Notes under the pieces: model-generated
The model's input: the letters and a program-made list of their open reading frames with translations, nothing else
Database searches by the model: none
What the model was told of the DNA's origin: nothing
Part shown: piece by piece, positions 1 to 13,680 of the stretch
Layout of the letters: every line of letters begins with the position of its first letter
Position numbering within the stretch: position 1 is the first letter of the stretch
Program-made: the position numbers and the translations under genes
NCBI RefSeq assembly: GCF_000203815.1
Contig: NW_004457737.1
Location: forward strand, 744,001 to 808,000
Length of the DNA: 64,000 bases
Origin: Cavenderia fasciculata
Taxonomy: Eukaryota > Evosea > Eumycetozoa > Acytosteliales > Cavenderiaceae
Reading direction: 5' to 3'

Positions 1-1635
1 GGGTGTTTCTTTATAGCTCCGGAATCAATTCTTTTTCTTTCTGGTGCAATTAAACTAAAATAATAGGAAATATAATTAGTATTTGTAAATCAAAAAAAAA
101 GTCTTTCTTTAAGGTGTAAATTAAATAATTAATGGAATGAGAGTGGAAATGAATGAATGGTAAAAATAATTGATAGAGTAGATATGAATGAAATGAGAAA
201 TGAAATGAAATGGAATGGAAGGAATGATAGGATAGATAAGAAGTAGCAAAAAAAATGTTTGATCTTTAAAAATTATAATATTTTTGGAAAATAATAATAA
301 TTTAAACAAAAAAACATATTATATAGTTATATATAAATTATATATTAAATAGATATATATGGATAAATATATATAAATAGGATATATAAAAAATAATAAG
401 AAATATAATATATACTATGTGATGTGTTTCCACAAGACAGTGAGTGGGTGTTTTTTTTGTTTGTTTTACAAAAAGATCCATACTCTCTAATTAAAGATTC
501 TGCTACTTTTGAAATTGGTTGTTGGCTTTTGGAAATGGCAGTGTTTAAAAGTCCTCTCCAATTGCCAATGTTTTCTCTAATCTTTTGTTCGGTGGTGTCT
601 GGCGATTCTACAAAAAGGGCTTGGCCGGCTACCAATTCGTAAAGGATAGCTCCCAATGACCAATAATCGCATAATTTGGAATAAACAATTCCTTGTACAA
701 CTTCGACTGCCATATACTGTGGTGTACCAATATAAGATGTATATGACTAAATAGATAATATAGGGTAAATTAGTAAATGAATTATGAAATGTGAATGGTT
801 GTGATATTGATTGATTGTTGTTACATACACAATTGGGGTTTCTTAAAAATGAAGTAAAATTGGGTGGAGTATTATTGTTGATGGTTGCAGCCAAACCACT
901 AAAACCGTTTGGACCACTACTGCTACCACTTCCGATGCTAGGGGGAGAGGAGCTAACGATTTGTTTGGAACTACCAAAATCGCATAATACAAGATGACCA
1001 TCCTTGTCGATCATAAGATTCTCTGGTTTGACGTCACGATGAAGGAAACCAAGATTGTGAAAGTTTTCTATACAGACGACGAGTTCAGCCATGTAAAACT
1101 TGATCTCCTCGAGTTGGAATGGGTTATTGTCACACATACGTTTGTAACAATAACTGTTAAAGTCACCTCCTGAAATATACTCCATCACTAAATTGAATGA
1201 TGTATCATCTTGATCCAAAAAGGCATAATATAATTTTGGTGCTCTTTTACTATTCTTATTACTACATATTATCATTGCATCTCTTTCTCTTTTTGCTCTT
1301 TTTTTCTACAAAACAAAAAAAATTAATATTAATATATATTATTATTTGGAAATATATATTTCTTTTTCTTTTTGTTTTACACTTACAATTAATTCTGGAT
1401 CAGATGATAAATTGTACAATATTTTTTTGAGTGCATATATAGATTGAGTTGATTTTTCTTTTACAATAAATACTTCACCAAAGGAACCACTACCAATGGT
1501 TGAAATGATTTCGAAATCGGTGATGTTTGGAATCTTGTCATGACAACCTTGATGATGATAATTGAAATCCTCTTCTGAAAGTTCACTTGGAACATTGATT
1601 CTATTAGCAAATGATGGAATGTTGATTGGTTCCAT
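1..1635 (-). CDS. NDR/AGC-family serine/threonine kinase, C-terminus beyond the window
   Basis: Four exons read on the minus strand: 1387-1635, 829-1305, 484-746 and 1-54, the last running off the edge. The joined frame gives a kinase domain: glycine loop GSGSFG at residues 48-53, catalytic lysine in YALKK (about 70), HRDVKPEN (172-179) and DFG (192-194). A roughly 50-residue Ser/Asn-rich insert follows before GTPQYM. The motif IGNWRGLL resembles the I-x-NW signature of NDR/LATS kinases, and the edge exon ends in an AGC-type IKKHP motif. NDR kinases act in Hippo/MEN-like control of cytokinesis and cell shape. An oddity is the APE motif, which reads AVE (about 255-257). The start is the ATG at 1635. 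The family call is good; the exact NDR paralog is not settled. Confidence 0.85.
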
Positions 1636-2877
1636 TGATGTTTGTTTTTCACAAAAAAAAAATTGATTTTAAAAAAATGGTTTCTCTTTTTTTCTTGTTT
1701 TGGTCTAGTTTGTTTGTTTGTTTGTTTGTTGTTTCTAATAAATTACTATTGAAGAGTAGAGTTGAAGGTTAATAAATATAAATAAATAATACTTTGAAAG
1801 TAAAGCAAGGAAGAGGAAAAAAGGTTGAATTTATAATAAAATATTATTTGTTTGAGGTGAGTTGGATTGGCTGGGATGTTGACGACTACGACGTAAAACA
1901 CAACAAAACGCAACACAATACAATGAAATGAATGAACAGTAATGTGTTTTTATGATTACGAAAATTTTAAAACAACCACAATTAATTGTTGTTGTGAGAC
2001 GAGTTTAAAAATATTATCTATTAATTAATCTGTTGAGACAGTCAATTGGGAAAAAAAATTGGTATGAACAAGAGAGAGAGGGATGGATAATAATAATAAT
2101 AAAATGGAATAATATATTATCTTTTAATTATCTAATTTATCTAAATCCAAAAAAAAAAAAAAACCAACAACCAATAATATTATTTATGATTATTAATATT
2201 GTTGTTGTTGTTGTTGCGTTGATGGATTTAAAAATAAATGTGAAAACAATAACATGTGTTTAAATAGATACTGCAATCGATGGCATGGGATGTGTTGTTG
2301 GATTACCAAACCCAATCCAATTGACCACGACACGACCACAATTACAATTACAATGTATAAAAAATATAAAAGTAGTAAATTAAAATACGGATAGCGTGCC
2401 AATCCGTTCGACTTTGGGAATTACTGCAACCAATATCATTATTGTTATTATTATTATTATTGATTACACATTATTATTATTATTATTATTATTATTATGA
2501 TAATAATAGTGATTGATGGACATCTTTTATCTTTATCTTATCTGCCAATCTATCCATATGGATCCTGCTACTACTACTACTACTACACTCCTTATTTTTA
2601 ATTATCCAATAATCAATCGTGTTATTGTTGTTGGTAAATATTAATTAATTATTATTGGTTGATAATGATGATGATGATGAGGATGAGGATGATGACGACG
2701 TGGATGTGGAATATGAAATACCAGACGATTTATTGTCTGGGGTATAAGACACACATACAGTGTTGTGATGAAATAATTATGGTGGTGTGAGGTGTGAGTG
2801 ACAATTATTTATATCTATCTTGATTCATCATATCATATATCTAGATCCAATCTACCAAAAATCGTAAGATAATACTA

Positions 2878-2940
<63 letters not shown>

Positions 2941-2943
2941 TAT
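2878..2943. repeat. (ATT)n microsatellite
   Basis: About 22 uninterrupted ATT units in an intergenic region. Such trinucleotide runs are abundant in dictyostelid genomes. Confidence 0.9.
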
Positions 2944-5376
2944 TTTGGTTGGTTTTATGCCGACCGACTGACTGCAAATGTACCGTGACTGTGACAACAC
3001 TACAACAAATATTTAAACATGTTCTGTAAAACTGTCTGACCTACCTATAATTACTTTACTGACTACTAATTACTCTTTCTCTCGATACTAATACTGATAC
3101 AACATTTAAAAATTCTTTTTATAATTATTATTATTTCCAAAAATATATTATAATTATTTAATATTATTATTTATAGTCGTTTCTAATAAATAATAATAAT
3201 AATAATAATAATAATGTATATAATAAATATATAAATACTAATTTACAAAATCTAACTGTATGAATGATGATTATTACTATATTATCTTAATAGGGTAAAA
3301 ACTAAGTAAAAATAGGAATGATTCATATAATAAAAATATCGTCGTAAGATGATAATAATAATAATAATAATAATGTAATGTGTGTTGTTGTTGTTGTTGT
3401 CGCATGTGTCTACCTTTTTTAAAATAATATTATTGATTTTGTATAATAATTGAATAATCACTATCGTCGATAACAATACGAAACTAAACCCAAAACACAC
3501 TACTACTACTACCTGTCTGCGGATAAGTGTGTGGAATAAAAAGTGCGAGTGTGTTTTAAAAATATGAAAGTGTGGGGTGGTAGATACCAAAAACATGGAT
3601 CTATGACTGACCTGTCGACAGGTATGTATAAATGAGTGTTGGTTGTCAACAATGAATGAAAATGGGTTTGAAGTTAGGGTGTGGAAAATGCTTTAAAAAA
3701 TTAAGTTCGAATGAATGAATGAAATCTATTCTCTCTCTCTCTCTGTCTCTAGGATGGAGTAGATGGATGGCAATAGATGGATGGATATATAGTATAGTTA
3801 TTTTTGTTTTGTTATTGGGTATGAAAGTGAGGGGAAGTGAATGTCTTTTAAATAATTATTTTACCAATTAATTTCTTCTTGATGTTCTATTTTTGAATGC
3901 TGTGAATAAATAAATGATGATTTGATCTAGATTGGATTCGGTTTGTCTATTTATATAGTAAGTAGGTTTGGTTTGGTTAAATATTAATTAATTAATTTTT
4001 AAAATAAAATCGGATTGATTGATTATAATATTATTAAGAATATTATTTGTAAAAGTGGAAGAAGAAGTGGAAGAAGTGGAGATGGTGAAGTGAAGAAGAT
4101 AAGATGTGTGTGGTCACAACATATATATAATAATTATTAATATTATTATTATTATTAGTAAACAAGGAAAAGAAAGTAAAATAAGAATCAAAGAAGAGAG
4201 AGATAGAAGTAGTGAAGGGGCAAGATTGGATGGGTTGCATCAATCTGTCGATAACCCTTTGATTATTAGGTGAATAAAAAAAAACACCCACACATACACA
4301 CTGCCACAAAACAATCCCAATGCATTCATTCACCAATCCGATCTGCAAGCCTGGGTATGGGGTGGGGTATGTGATAAGATAAAATGATTGATTTCGTGAC
4401 TTGTTTCGTGGTGTGTGTTTTGATCAAAACATCGTCATCATCCTTCGTTATCGTTGTTCTAATTAATCTAAAAGACTGATGATCGATAACTGATGACTGT
4501 TTTGTCAAATGTGATCATCGATCAAGTGTATCTGTATCTGCTTCTGTGTTGTGTGTGTGTGCAGAGCATTTCTTAATGTTGAACATCTCTATCTATCTTT
4601 TCACATCTCTAATAGATCATGTGAAATTGGTGAATGGATGGTTGTGGGGGAGGAGAGAACTCGTCGTTTTTCGTTGTACTGAGTGTGAAGACGTAGATGA
4701 TGGGTTGACTTGACTGTTTGCTAAAATCTATACCTTTCTCTAAAAGCTTAACTTCTATTTCTATATATTACAGGTGGTTATTGTTGGTTGATTGGTTGGT
4801 GGTGATACAGGTTTGATATTTAAATAAACAATTGTACAATGCTATTTTGTTTTTTTTGTAGAGGAGGGAGGGATGGAGGGAAGGATTCAAAAATTGAATT
4901 AATTAATTGATTCTGAGGGTTTTTTCTTTTTTTTTCCTTTGGTTTAGAGAAGTATGGATGTCGAGTTGATTAATGAACTGCTGTCTACTTTCGTCGTCGT
5001 TGTCGTCGTCGTCAACGACCTCAATCTCCTCTTTTTTTTTTTAAAGTAAAAAAAAAACTATACTCAAGATCCTATGATGCGGCTGAGATTTGATTGACAA
5101 TCTCGATAGTTTTCGTGTGTATAAATACCTTTTTTGTAAAAATGTCGTTGTTTGGTTATGATAAAATAATTTTCTTGGTTTCTAAATAAATAAATAAATA
5201 AGTAAAAGTTCTACTGATGAGGTATGTGACACAATGGTACCTAGGTGCAATTGAATCTTCTTCTTGTCTTTTCTTCCTTCTCACTTTCAGCAGAAAGGTA
5301 GGTGAGATTATGATTAAAAATAGAGTGAGCTGTGGCGATTTGTTTGTTTCATTAAGGTGGCTCGTTGAGGTGACTT

Positions 5377-5391
5377 GGGTCGTTTTGACCC
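5377..5391. other. short perfect hairpin in a GC-richer intergenic patch
   Basis: GGGTC, a five-base loop and GACCC form a perfect 5-bp stem. It lies inside a 200-bp patch (5217-5426) that is less AT-rich than its surroundings. It could be part of a non-coding RNA or of the downstream region of the UBA6 gene, but nothing in the sequence decides this. Confidence 0.3.
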
Positions 5392-5636
5392 CAGAAATGC
5401 CGAGCTCGTGGTGTGCCAAGCGATGACTCAAACGAAGAAAAACAAAAATCTTATTTCGATCAAAAAAACCGGTCAGTTATGATAAATAACGTGTAGACAA
5501 TCGCAATGAATTTAATAAATTATATTTGATTAATTAATTCGAATAATCATAATAATTATTTATTATTATTATTTTTTTGGGAGATTTTTATAATACCCTG
5601 GTTTTCGTAATTAATTTTGTCTTTTCTCTTTTCTCT

Positions 5637-8600
5637 TTACAAATAAAATCTGATTGGTGGACCTTTGAGATCTTCATTGACACCTACCAGTGTATTAACA
5701 ACAACATTATTATTAACATTGTCTGGTGAGATACTAGTAGTGGTATCTTGAGGGATATTATTTTCATTCTTGAACAAGACATACAAATCAATAAACTTTT
5801 GATTGTCAAGATCGGTCAAGAGGTCTCTTAGTTTCATAGACAAACGTGTTTTATGGAATGGTAAAGCAGACATAAATACCAATAATGAATTTTGATAGAT
5901 TCCTGAAATCATCAATCCATATTTATCATTAATTCTAATGGAAATAATTAATAATTAATATTGATTCTTTATCGTTATTATTTTTGTTTCTTTTCTTTTT
6001 TTTGTTTCTTACAATTGAATTAAATCTTGAACAGTAATATTTGGATTATCTTTAATTGCCCAACGATCCCAAAGATTATAAGAGATTGATGGGGTGAGTT
6101 TAACAGTTGGAGCAGGTCCAGGTTCGGTGACTGAAAAGATGGGAAGTGAGAGATTCAAATAGGTGCATTTGAATTGGTCCAAGGGAAGGTCGCCTCTGAT
6201 GATTTTTACAAGTTCGATGGCTACCAATCCACTAACAACACTTGTAGTGGTGGCGATAGCCGGAATGATCTTTCCAGCCACCAATTTAACCTTGAATCGA
6301 TCACCTTCTTCTATACTATAGATTCTAGCTCTAAGATTAGACGTAGCTGTTATAAAATCAATATGATGATTACTATCATCATCCTTTTCAAAGCTTTGTG
6401 GATACAATGATACAAGAGTTGGAGATGACGTGTCAGTCATCATATCTTGGAGTTTATCCTTTTTCAACTCTTCCAATTGTTTGGCAAGCTTTTTGGTCAA
6501 TTCAATAAATTGTTCATATGAAAATGATTCAATGGGAGCAGCTGCCTTTTCATCTGAAACAATTGCTTTCTTTTTTGCTTCAAATTTTGGTACTTTTACA
6601 GTTAAACAAATTTTACCAATTAATTCCCTATAGAAATTAAATTATAAATAGAATTTGAGTAAATAAAATAAATATCTTAAAAATATTTTGATTGTAAGAC
6701 ATACTTTGATGGATTTGAAGGAATAGTAATATTAAAAATATTTGCCCATAAAGCAGTAGTTTCCTTGATAAAATTAATATGAGTATCATCATTTCTATCA
6801 AATTGAACTGCTACAGGTGGTCTTTTTGGTAATGTCCAAAATGGTGCTAAAAATAAATAAATAATTTAGTAACTTTAATTTAATTTGGATTAATTATTCT
6901 ATTGTTGTTTATACATACTTCCTTCTTTTGTTTTTAAATCCATTGGATAACTATGTAATAATTGAAGAGCATTATGATTAAATAATTTTTCAAATTTTAA
7001 TCTTGAATAAACCACACAATCTTTGAATGAAGTTGGATAGATTTGAATCAATTTTGATAATGATTTACAAATTGCAATCTTATTATTTGCTTGACTATTT
7101 AATAATTTCTAAAAGAAACAAAAAATTAAATTAAAATTAGTCAATAGATCAAATTTTGTTTTCGATATTATTTCTATTGATTGATTGACACTTACATTTA
7201 AATAATCTGAATCATTTATAAATTTATCCAATTCTTGAATATTGATTGAAAATAATTTTTCAAATTTATCTCTTGACCATTGAATACAATGACTAAGATT
7301 GTTTGGGAATGATTTTAATGTACAGAATGGGGTTTGTTTTTCGACTGGATCCTTTTGAGAGGCATAAGACTCTGTTTTGGCTGGCAAGATAACTTGTGTG
7401 TGTCCCTTGGTGCCAAGAGTTCCAGATTCGAGAAGTGGTAGTGAATGTTGAACACATCTCGTATCCACATAGAGACGTGCTTCAACATTGTCGAGTGCAC
7501 TAACAACAACATCTTGTTGATCAAGAAACTCTGAATTATAAATATTTTCAGATGCCATCTCAACCTTGTTTTGATGGGCATCAATATTAATCTTTTCATT
7601 CATTTTAGTAACTGATAAACTTGCTACTTTTGATTTTGGATTCTAAATAAAAATCAAAAAAAAGAAATTGATTAATAAAACATATATATATTGTAAATAT
7701 TTGATTGTTTGCTTTTCTATTTACATTAATATCAGTATTTCTAAATAAGAATTGACGATTTAAATTTGATTTTTCAATTAAATCATTATCAGTGATTGTA
7801 ATTCTACCATTTGAACCACATGCAACTCCAAGAAGTGCATAGTTTTTTAACATTTCACAACCAATTGCACCTGATCCAATCATAAACAATTTTGTATTTT
7901 CCAACTTTTCACATGTTTCTTGACCAAGACAAATGTGTTGTGCCAATGATCTATCTGAAAGGAGATTTGTTGTTATTTTGATAGAAGTGTTTGGGATAGA
8001 GTAATGATTGATCATTGCAACCTTTTCTTCTTGTTTTGGGAATAATTCATAACAATCGACATAGAGCCATTGTTTGAGTGGAGTAAATTTGCCTGTAATA
8101 CTCTTTAATGCTTCTTGAGCTGTAAAAGCACCCAATACTGATGTCAATGGACAAATCTTTCCCAAACATGTAAATGCAATCTTTTCAAATAATGTTTTAT
8201 CAATTTCTTCAACAGTCTATATTTAGGAGAGAGAAATATAATAATGAATTTAGTAAATAGCTACATAAATGATGATTATTATTTTTGTTGCTTGTGTTAC
8301 CTTTAACTTTTCATTTATATTAATTGCAAGTTGAATAAAATCATTTGCATCTTGTTGATTCCAAGCTTTTGGTAAAGTAGATGAATGAGCTTCAAACCAA
8401 GTTTGTATGGTTTGTCTTGCAAGATGAAGTTGATAATTATTTTTCATAAAGTCAAAATCTAATATATCTGGTGTTTCAATTGATTCTTTTAATGATTTCT
8501 TTAAAGGAATAGAATATTAGTATTGGTATTAGAGTTTGGTTATTTTTTTTGTTTTTTGTTTGTGACATTACAAAATTAATAGTAATTGGAGTTTTAATAT

Positions 8601-9512
8601 CAGATATGATTCCACCTGATTGATAATGAGAGAATGTTGAAGTATCACCAATTGAAAAACTGTATGGATTGATTACATTGACTTTATGTTTGGTACCATT
8701 GATTTCAGTCATTCCTTTAACCTCACGGAATAGTACCAAGTCACCAGACTCTAAATTATGCATTTGATTCTCCATACAAGTGACAATAGCCTCCTTGTCA
8801 ATCGAGATACTCGAGATGAATGTTTCCTTTATATCTTCACCATTCTTATCGTGTACCAAGAAATCTTGACCAAAATCATTAAATACCCAACCAAAAAGAC
8901 CAAAACTATCACATACCAAGAAATAAATAGAATGTTGTCTACAATATTCATTGATTTTAATTTGATATTCTAATGGACATTCTGTTAAAATGATACACTA
9001 AATTTGAAAGGAAGATTAATTAATATCACACAATAATATATTACGTTTTAAAATCCTTGACATACTTTAAATTGTAATAAATAATCTAAATTGGTTATAA
9101 TATCTTGGAATAATAGTGTTGATTGAGATACTTTAACGTATGGATTGAGTTCGGATATCTTTTCGATTGATAGTGTTGCTCTGTTTGCACCAGCATCAAC
9201 CTTGGTGTTTGATGGGTTGATATAGAATTGAGTTGATAGATCGTATGGAGAGGCATTGATAGTATCGTGAAGAGTGAGTGACTTGATACCAGCCAACACT
9301 AGATTCTTTGCAATCTCTACACCTACACCTCCCAATCCACTCAGAAACACATTTCCTCCCTTGGTCAACTTGTTCATGGCATAATCACCAAGTACATATC
9401 TTTGTCTACTATACAAACTATCATCCAATGTATAATCTCTAAATGTTGTTACATCTTCAGACACAGTTGTCGTAGAAGTACTATTTGATAATCTGATCTC
9501 TTCTGTATCCAT
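5637..9512 (-). CDS. uba6: UBA6-type ubiquitin/UBL-activating enzyme (E1)
   Basis: Nine exons: 9066-9512, 8572-8997, 8301-8498, 7725-8216, 7196-7642, 6919-7108, about 6705-6846, 6013-6627 and 5637-5934, giving 1084 residues, close to the usual UBA6/UBA1 length. An E1 adenylates ubiquitin or a ubiquitin-like protein with ATP and carries it as a thioester before passing it to an E2. The inactive adenylation domain opens with SRQRYVLGD. The active adenylation domain has GSGAIGCE (471-478) and TDNDLIEKSNLNRQF. The catalytic cysteine is Cys628 in TPFCTLKSFPN. A C-terminal ubiquitin-fold domain follows. The N-terminal block (SRQRYVLGD, FLSGLGGVG, KNLVLAGIKS) is nearer UBA6 than UBA1. The ATG at 9512 is the first in frame; the open frame above it begins at a GTG. 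Confidence 0.93.
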
Positions 9513-10194
9513 CTCCCTAGACTTCTTCTGATGATGATGACGTATTGTTATTATTATCTTATTACTTGATACTATTATATTCACAAATTACAATACAATA
9601 CAGGAATGAAATGAATAGGAATGAATGAATGTATGAATGATAAAGCAAGTAAAGTAAAGCAAACACACCTCTCCAGTTGACCTATAGTGTGCCTGAATAT
9701 TAAAAAAACAATAAAAAACTAGGAATGAATGGTACACACCAATCAAATCATTCTTTAGGGCAAGATAGATAGGACAACAACTACAACAACTACAACAACA
9801 ACAACAATTCAGCAGCGACCATTCATTAATTATATTACATGTAGATATCTACACACTCTAGAGATACAAAGGTGAACATTCATTCATTCATTCATTCATT
9901 CATTCAGGCACAATAATAATATTATATTATATTTAAAGAGCCGATCGATTTTTTTAGTGTAATTTTATTTTATTTTATTTTTATATATTTTTCGTTGCTC
10001 TCTCTGCAACTTTGAAGAAGCTCTTTGATGTCTTGTTCATTTTCCACTCAATACTAAATATTAAAAGAGAAAAGGATACATTGTATATAGTTGCTATATT
10101 CGAATAGATATCAACCTATATAACCAATCTCTTTAGTTGCACATCCATCATATGATTTACAGTCCATCATTCTCGTCGTACTATTCTTACAAAT
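9513..10194. other. divergent intergenic region (UBA6 / RING-TRAF gene)
   Basis: About 680 bp between two divergently transcribed genes, so it should hold both promoters. It contains GAAT/CATT-type tandem runs (a CATT run near 9875-9905), oligo-T and oligo-A tracts and no coding signal. Confidence 0.6.
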
Positions 10195-11457
10195 ATGACA
10201 TTAAGTAAAGATCTTATCATTGTAGATAGTAGCGTAGTAGAATGTTGTATCTGCTTTAGCAGCAACTTTTCAAAGTCCTACAGTTGTGATTACTGTGACT
10301 TTTGGACTTGCGAAAGCTGTATCCTATCCTCCACCAAAACATGTCCCAAATGTATGTAAACAACAAACACAGTACATAGAAAGAGATGACATGTCTCTCT
10401 GTTGATGGACACTAGGATAGTAGCTAGTTTTAGAACTAGTACAGTCAGTAAGAAGAATAGATAGATATTAATAAATCTATTCAAATCACTCTCTGTGGTG
10501 TCACAAACAAACAAACAAACAAATCAAAAAAAAGGTAAAAGACAATGGCCAAAGAACCCAAGTAGAAATTATACGGTAGAAAAGTTGATAGAGGAGTCAC
10601 AGCAGTTGTGTCGTCACTTTAGCGATGGATGTAATCAGATCTTTTCGAGCAAGGAGGGACTGAAAAAGAAGCAGCATGAAGAGACGTGTCCGCAGCGCAA
10701 GGTGCCGTGTCCGCTGAGCAAGATCCTCGGCTGCAGCATCGAGACGAGTCTGATCCCAGCCGACATTGAGAAGCACTTTGAGGAGCACCATCGTCTCGAC
10801 AACGTCTATTTGCACGATCAGGAACGTGAGACGGGCTTCTTTCGCATGACGATGATGTCGCCACTCCCTAAAGGCACCGAGACGAGTTGTCTGCTGCTCA
10901 AACAAGAGGGCAACACCATCGTGTTTGTGTCGACTGGTGAAGGCGTCTTTCGTAGCTTCCTCTTTCTCTTTTTAACACCGCCACCCCGCAAGTACCAGAT
11001 TCGCGTCTATGGCACCAGCAGCGCCATGATCAAGATCAACGACCGACCCCAGATATGGGCAGATGTATGCGACACACTCCCACTCGTCTCCTTCACCATA
11101 TCGCAACAACAGTACCTAAAGTGGAGTCACTCGAGTGCAAACAGATCATTCTGTATCCATCTAAAGGCCATCGAAGAGGATGATGATGAAGACGACGATG
11201 ACGAAGACGACGACGAAGACGATGACGACGAAGACGATGATGAAGATGACGATTCAGATTCAAATGACGAAGTCAATCCTCGTGAAAATACAAATGATCG
11301 TAATCGTACTTTAAATAGTTCTGGTGGTTTCTCTAAAGATTTTAATCAAAGCAATCAAAATAATCAAAATAATAATAACAGTACAACTAGTAGTAATAAT
11401 AATAATAATAATACCGAAGAAAACAAAAGATTTTTAAAGAAATTAAAGGTTAAATAA
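10195..11457 (+). CDS. RING and TRAF-type zinc-finger protein, acidic and Asn-rich tail
   Basis: Two exons, 10195-10351 and 10535-11457, make 359 residues; the intron completes the last RING cysteine codon (CPKC). Exon 1 carries a RING-like finger (CCIC, CDYC, CESC, CPKC), as in E3 ubiquitin ligases. Exon 2 has a TRAF-type zinc finger (CRHFSDGC, then HEETC and CPLS), followed by a less conserved region, a run of Asp/Glu (nucleotides about 11175-11255), and an Asn/Ser-rich tail ending in KKLKVK, a possible nuclear signal. Dictyostelids have many TRAF-like RING proteins of this layout. I see no clear MATH domain. The codons of the middle part are strikingly GC-rich compared with both ends. Substrate unknown. 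Confidence 0.85.
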
Positions 11458-11562
11458 GAAATTAGATAGATATATATATATTATAGAATTCTATTATTTA
11501 TAATGTACAAATTTGTTTTCTTTCTTCTTTTTATTTATTTATTTATTTTGATTTATTTCTAT

Positions 11563-13277
11563 TTATTTTGATTGAAGAGGAGTTAAATCTTTTAAACCTC
11601 TGAGGATTTCATCAACTTGTTCTATTTCATCTTTTTTCAATTCTTTGACTGGACGTTGTAAATGTTCTGCTATGTTCATTAGTTTCTTCTTGTCGTGTTC
11701 ATTGGCAACGAGTGAGATGGCAACACCCGATCTACCAAATCTACCAACACGACCAACACGATGAAGATAGAGTACTGGATCGGGTCGTTCATTCTCATCC
11801 AATGGCATATCATAATTGATGACCAATGACACTTGAAGAATATCAATGCCACGTGCCAACACATTGGTAGTAATCAACACCTTTGTTTTTCCCAACTTGA
11901 AATTATTAAGTTCTGCAAATCTCTGTTCCGTTGTATTTCCTTGTCCAAATAATAATGATACCGAGTGTCCATCTTCCCTCATTTTATTTGCTAATGATTT
12001 TGCTGTTTCAATTGTCTAGAAAAAGAAACAAAAAAGTTAGAGTCAATATAAATATAATTATAAATATAGTTATTATTTTTAGTTTCATTCATACATGAAC
12101 AAAAACAATACTTTGACCAACACTAATATAAGCATAGATATCTGAAAGGATGTGTGGTTTGTTTGAAGGTGATTCACAGTCGATATAGAATTGAAGTATT
12201 TTATCGACTGACAATTGTTCACGTTTGAGACGAATTGATACTCTTGGTTCTGGTACATATTGTTTGGTGTAATTGTCTACAGACGATGAAAAGGTGGCAG
12301 AGAATAAGAGGATCTTGATACCCTTTGGCAAGAGATCCTTGATACGTTCAGATTGCTCTGTCATTCCTCTGACACCAATCATATGATCTGCTTCATCCAA
12401 CACTAACATTTTCATCTTTCTCAATCCAATTTGACGACGACCAATACAATCAATCAAACGACCGGGTGTTCCAATAATGATTTGGTTGGTAATCGTACGA
12501 GGTAAATCCACCTCTTTAATGACTAGAATCGGTTTGATCGTTGTAAATTGTCCCAATTTCTTGACCACTTCAAATATTTGTACAGCCAATTCTTGTGATG
12601 GACATATACATATGGTTTGTGGTTCTTGAATCGTCTCATCTACACAATTCAACATTCCCAATGTAAATGCTGCTGTTTTACCTGTACCAGATTGTGATTG
12701 TGCTATTAAATTTTCGCTAAATAAGAGAAATAGACCGTTAGAACTTATTAATATCTAACTTGATATGGTAGGTTGTAGGTTGTAGGGTTTACCTTGATTG
12801 TATTATAATTGGTAATGAATTTTCTTGAATTTTAGATGGTTTGTTATATCCCATTGCATAAACACCTTTTAATATTTCTGGTTTCCTTTAAAATATGATG
12901 ATGATATATTAGTATCTTTGTATATATCACACAGATATGTATGTGTTTAGAGATTCTTTACTTACAAACCAAGTTCTTCAAATGATTTAATAGAATATAA
13001 TGGTGAATTTGGATTAGTTTGTTCAATTTCCAATTGAGCATCAAATGTCTCTAATAATGACTCTGATTTAACAAGTCCTGGGATTGGCTCTAAAGTTGTA
13101 GGTAGGAAAGGTAAGGTAAGGTAGGTAGGTAGGTTGTGTTAATCATATGATGATGAGATGATCATATCATATCTTTATTTATTTACCTTCACCCTTTTCA
13201 TTTGTTGAAGGTGTAGTAGTACTTGTTGAAGGAGTAGTAGTGGGAGGAGGAGTACTTGTTGAAGTTATTTCTGACAT
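11563..13277 (-). CDS. ddx19: DEAD-box RNA helicase, Dbp5/DDX19 type
   Basis: Five exons: 13187-13277, 12966-13089, 12793-12885, 12095-12716 and 11563-12015, giving 460 residues. Dbp5/DDX19 remodels mRNPs at the cytoplasmic face of the nuclear pore during mRNA export and also acts in translation termination. Motifs in order: Q-motif region KPSKIQENSLP, Walker A AQSQSGTGKT, GTPGR, DEAD, SAT in LLFSATF, ARGID and the HRVGRVGRFGR arginine-finger motif. The family-specific DENERPDPVLYLHR insert (compare KDGNPDNETYLHR in DDX19) separates it from eIF4A. The N-terminus is a low-complexity Thr/Ser/Pro run beginning MSEITSTST. All five splice junctions keep frame. Confidence 0.94.
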
Positions 13278-13680
13278 ATTTGTTTATCTATCTATCTATC
13301 TATCTATCTTGCTACAAAACTATAATAATACTTATTTTCAAAAACACTCAACTTGCTCAATTTAAAGAAACGAACCCTAAATTGGGAATATTCATTGCAC
13401 TTGATGGATTTTTTCAAAATTCATTGACAACTATTTTTTGAAGAAATAATATTATTTCTAGTATCTTTTCTTTTATGAATGCAAATATATATATATTTAT
13501 TGATAAACTTAAAAATAATTAAATTTTTTCTTATCTTGTCTTGGTTTTCTAATATTATTATTATTAATTATTATTATTATTATTAATTATTCTAGGGTTT
13601 TGACATCTAGATCGAGTGAGTGAGAGTCTATCTAATCTGGACTAGAGTAGTTTTAATTATTAATGATTATTATTATTAAT
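13278..13680. other. intergenic region upstream of the DDX19 gene
   Basis: About 400 bp between the DDX19 start and the 3' end of the AT-hook gene, both on the minus strand. It holds a TCTA run near 13285-13310 and AT-rich sequence, with no convincing coding signal. Confidence 0.55.

Larger units (their letters stand above)
1636..5636. other. gene-poor AT-rich intergenic region
   Basis: About 4 kb between the kinase start and the 3' end of the UBA6 gene. It holds ATT/TAA and other short tandem repeats, many stop codons and several short open frames made of low-complexity residues. None resembles a conserved protein or joins into a spliced gene. A slightly GC-richer patch near 5217-5426 is open on both strands and contains a short hairpin (listed separately). 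I see no tRNA. Confidence 0.6.

Noticed and set aside
2033-4508. Several open frames of 60-105 codons on both strands between the kinase and UBA6 genes
   Set aside because: They are built from simple-repeat sequence (Ile, Tyr, Asn, His or Phe runs), often start at non-ATG codons, and show no splice continuity or family similarity.
9513-9584. 24-codon upstream extension of the UBA6 frame
   Set aside because: The open frame there begins at GTG, not ATG; the first ATG is at 9512.
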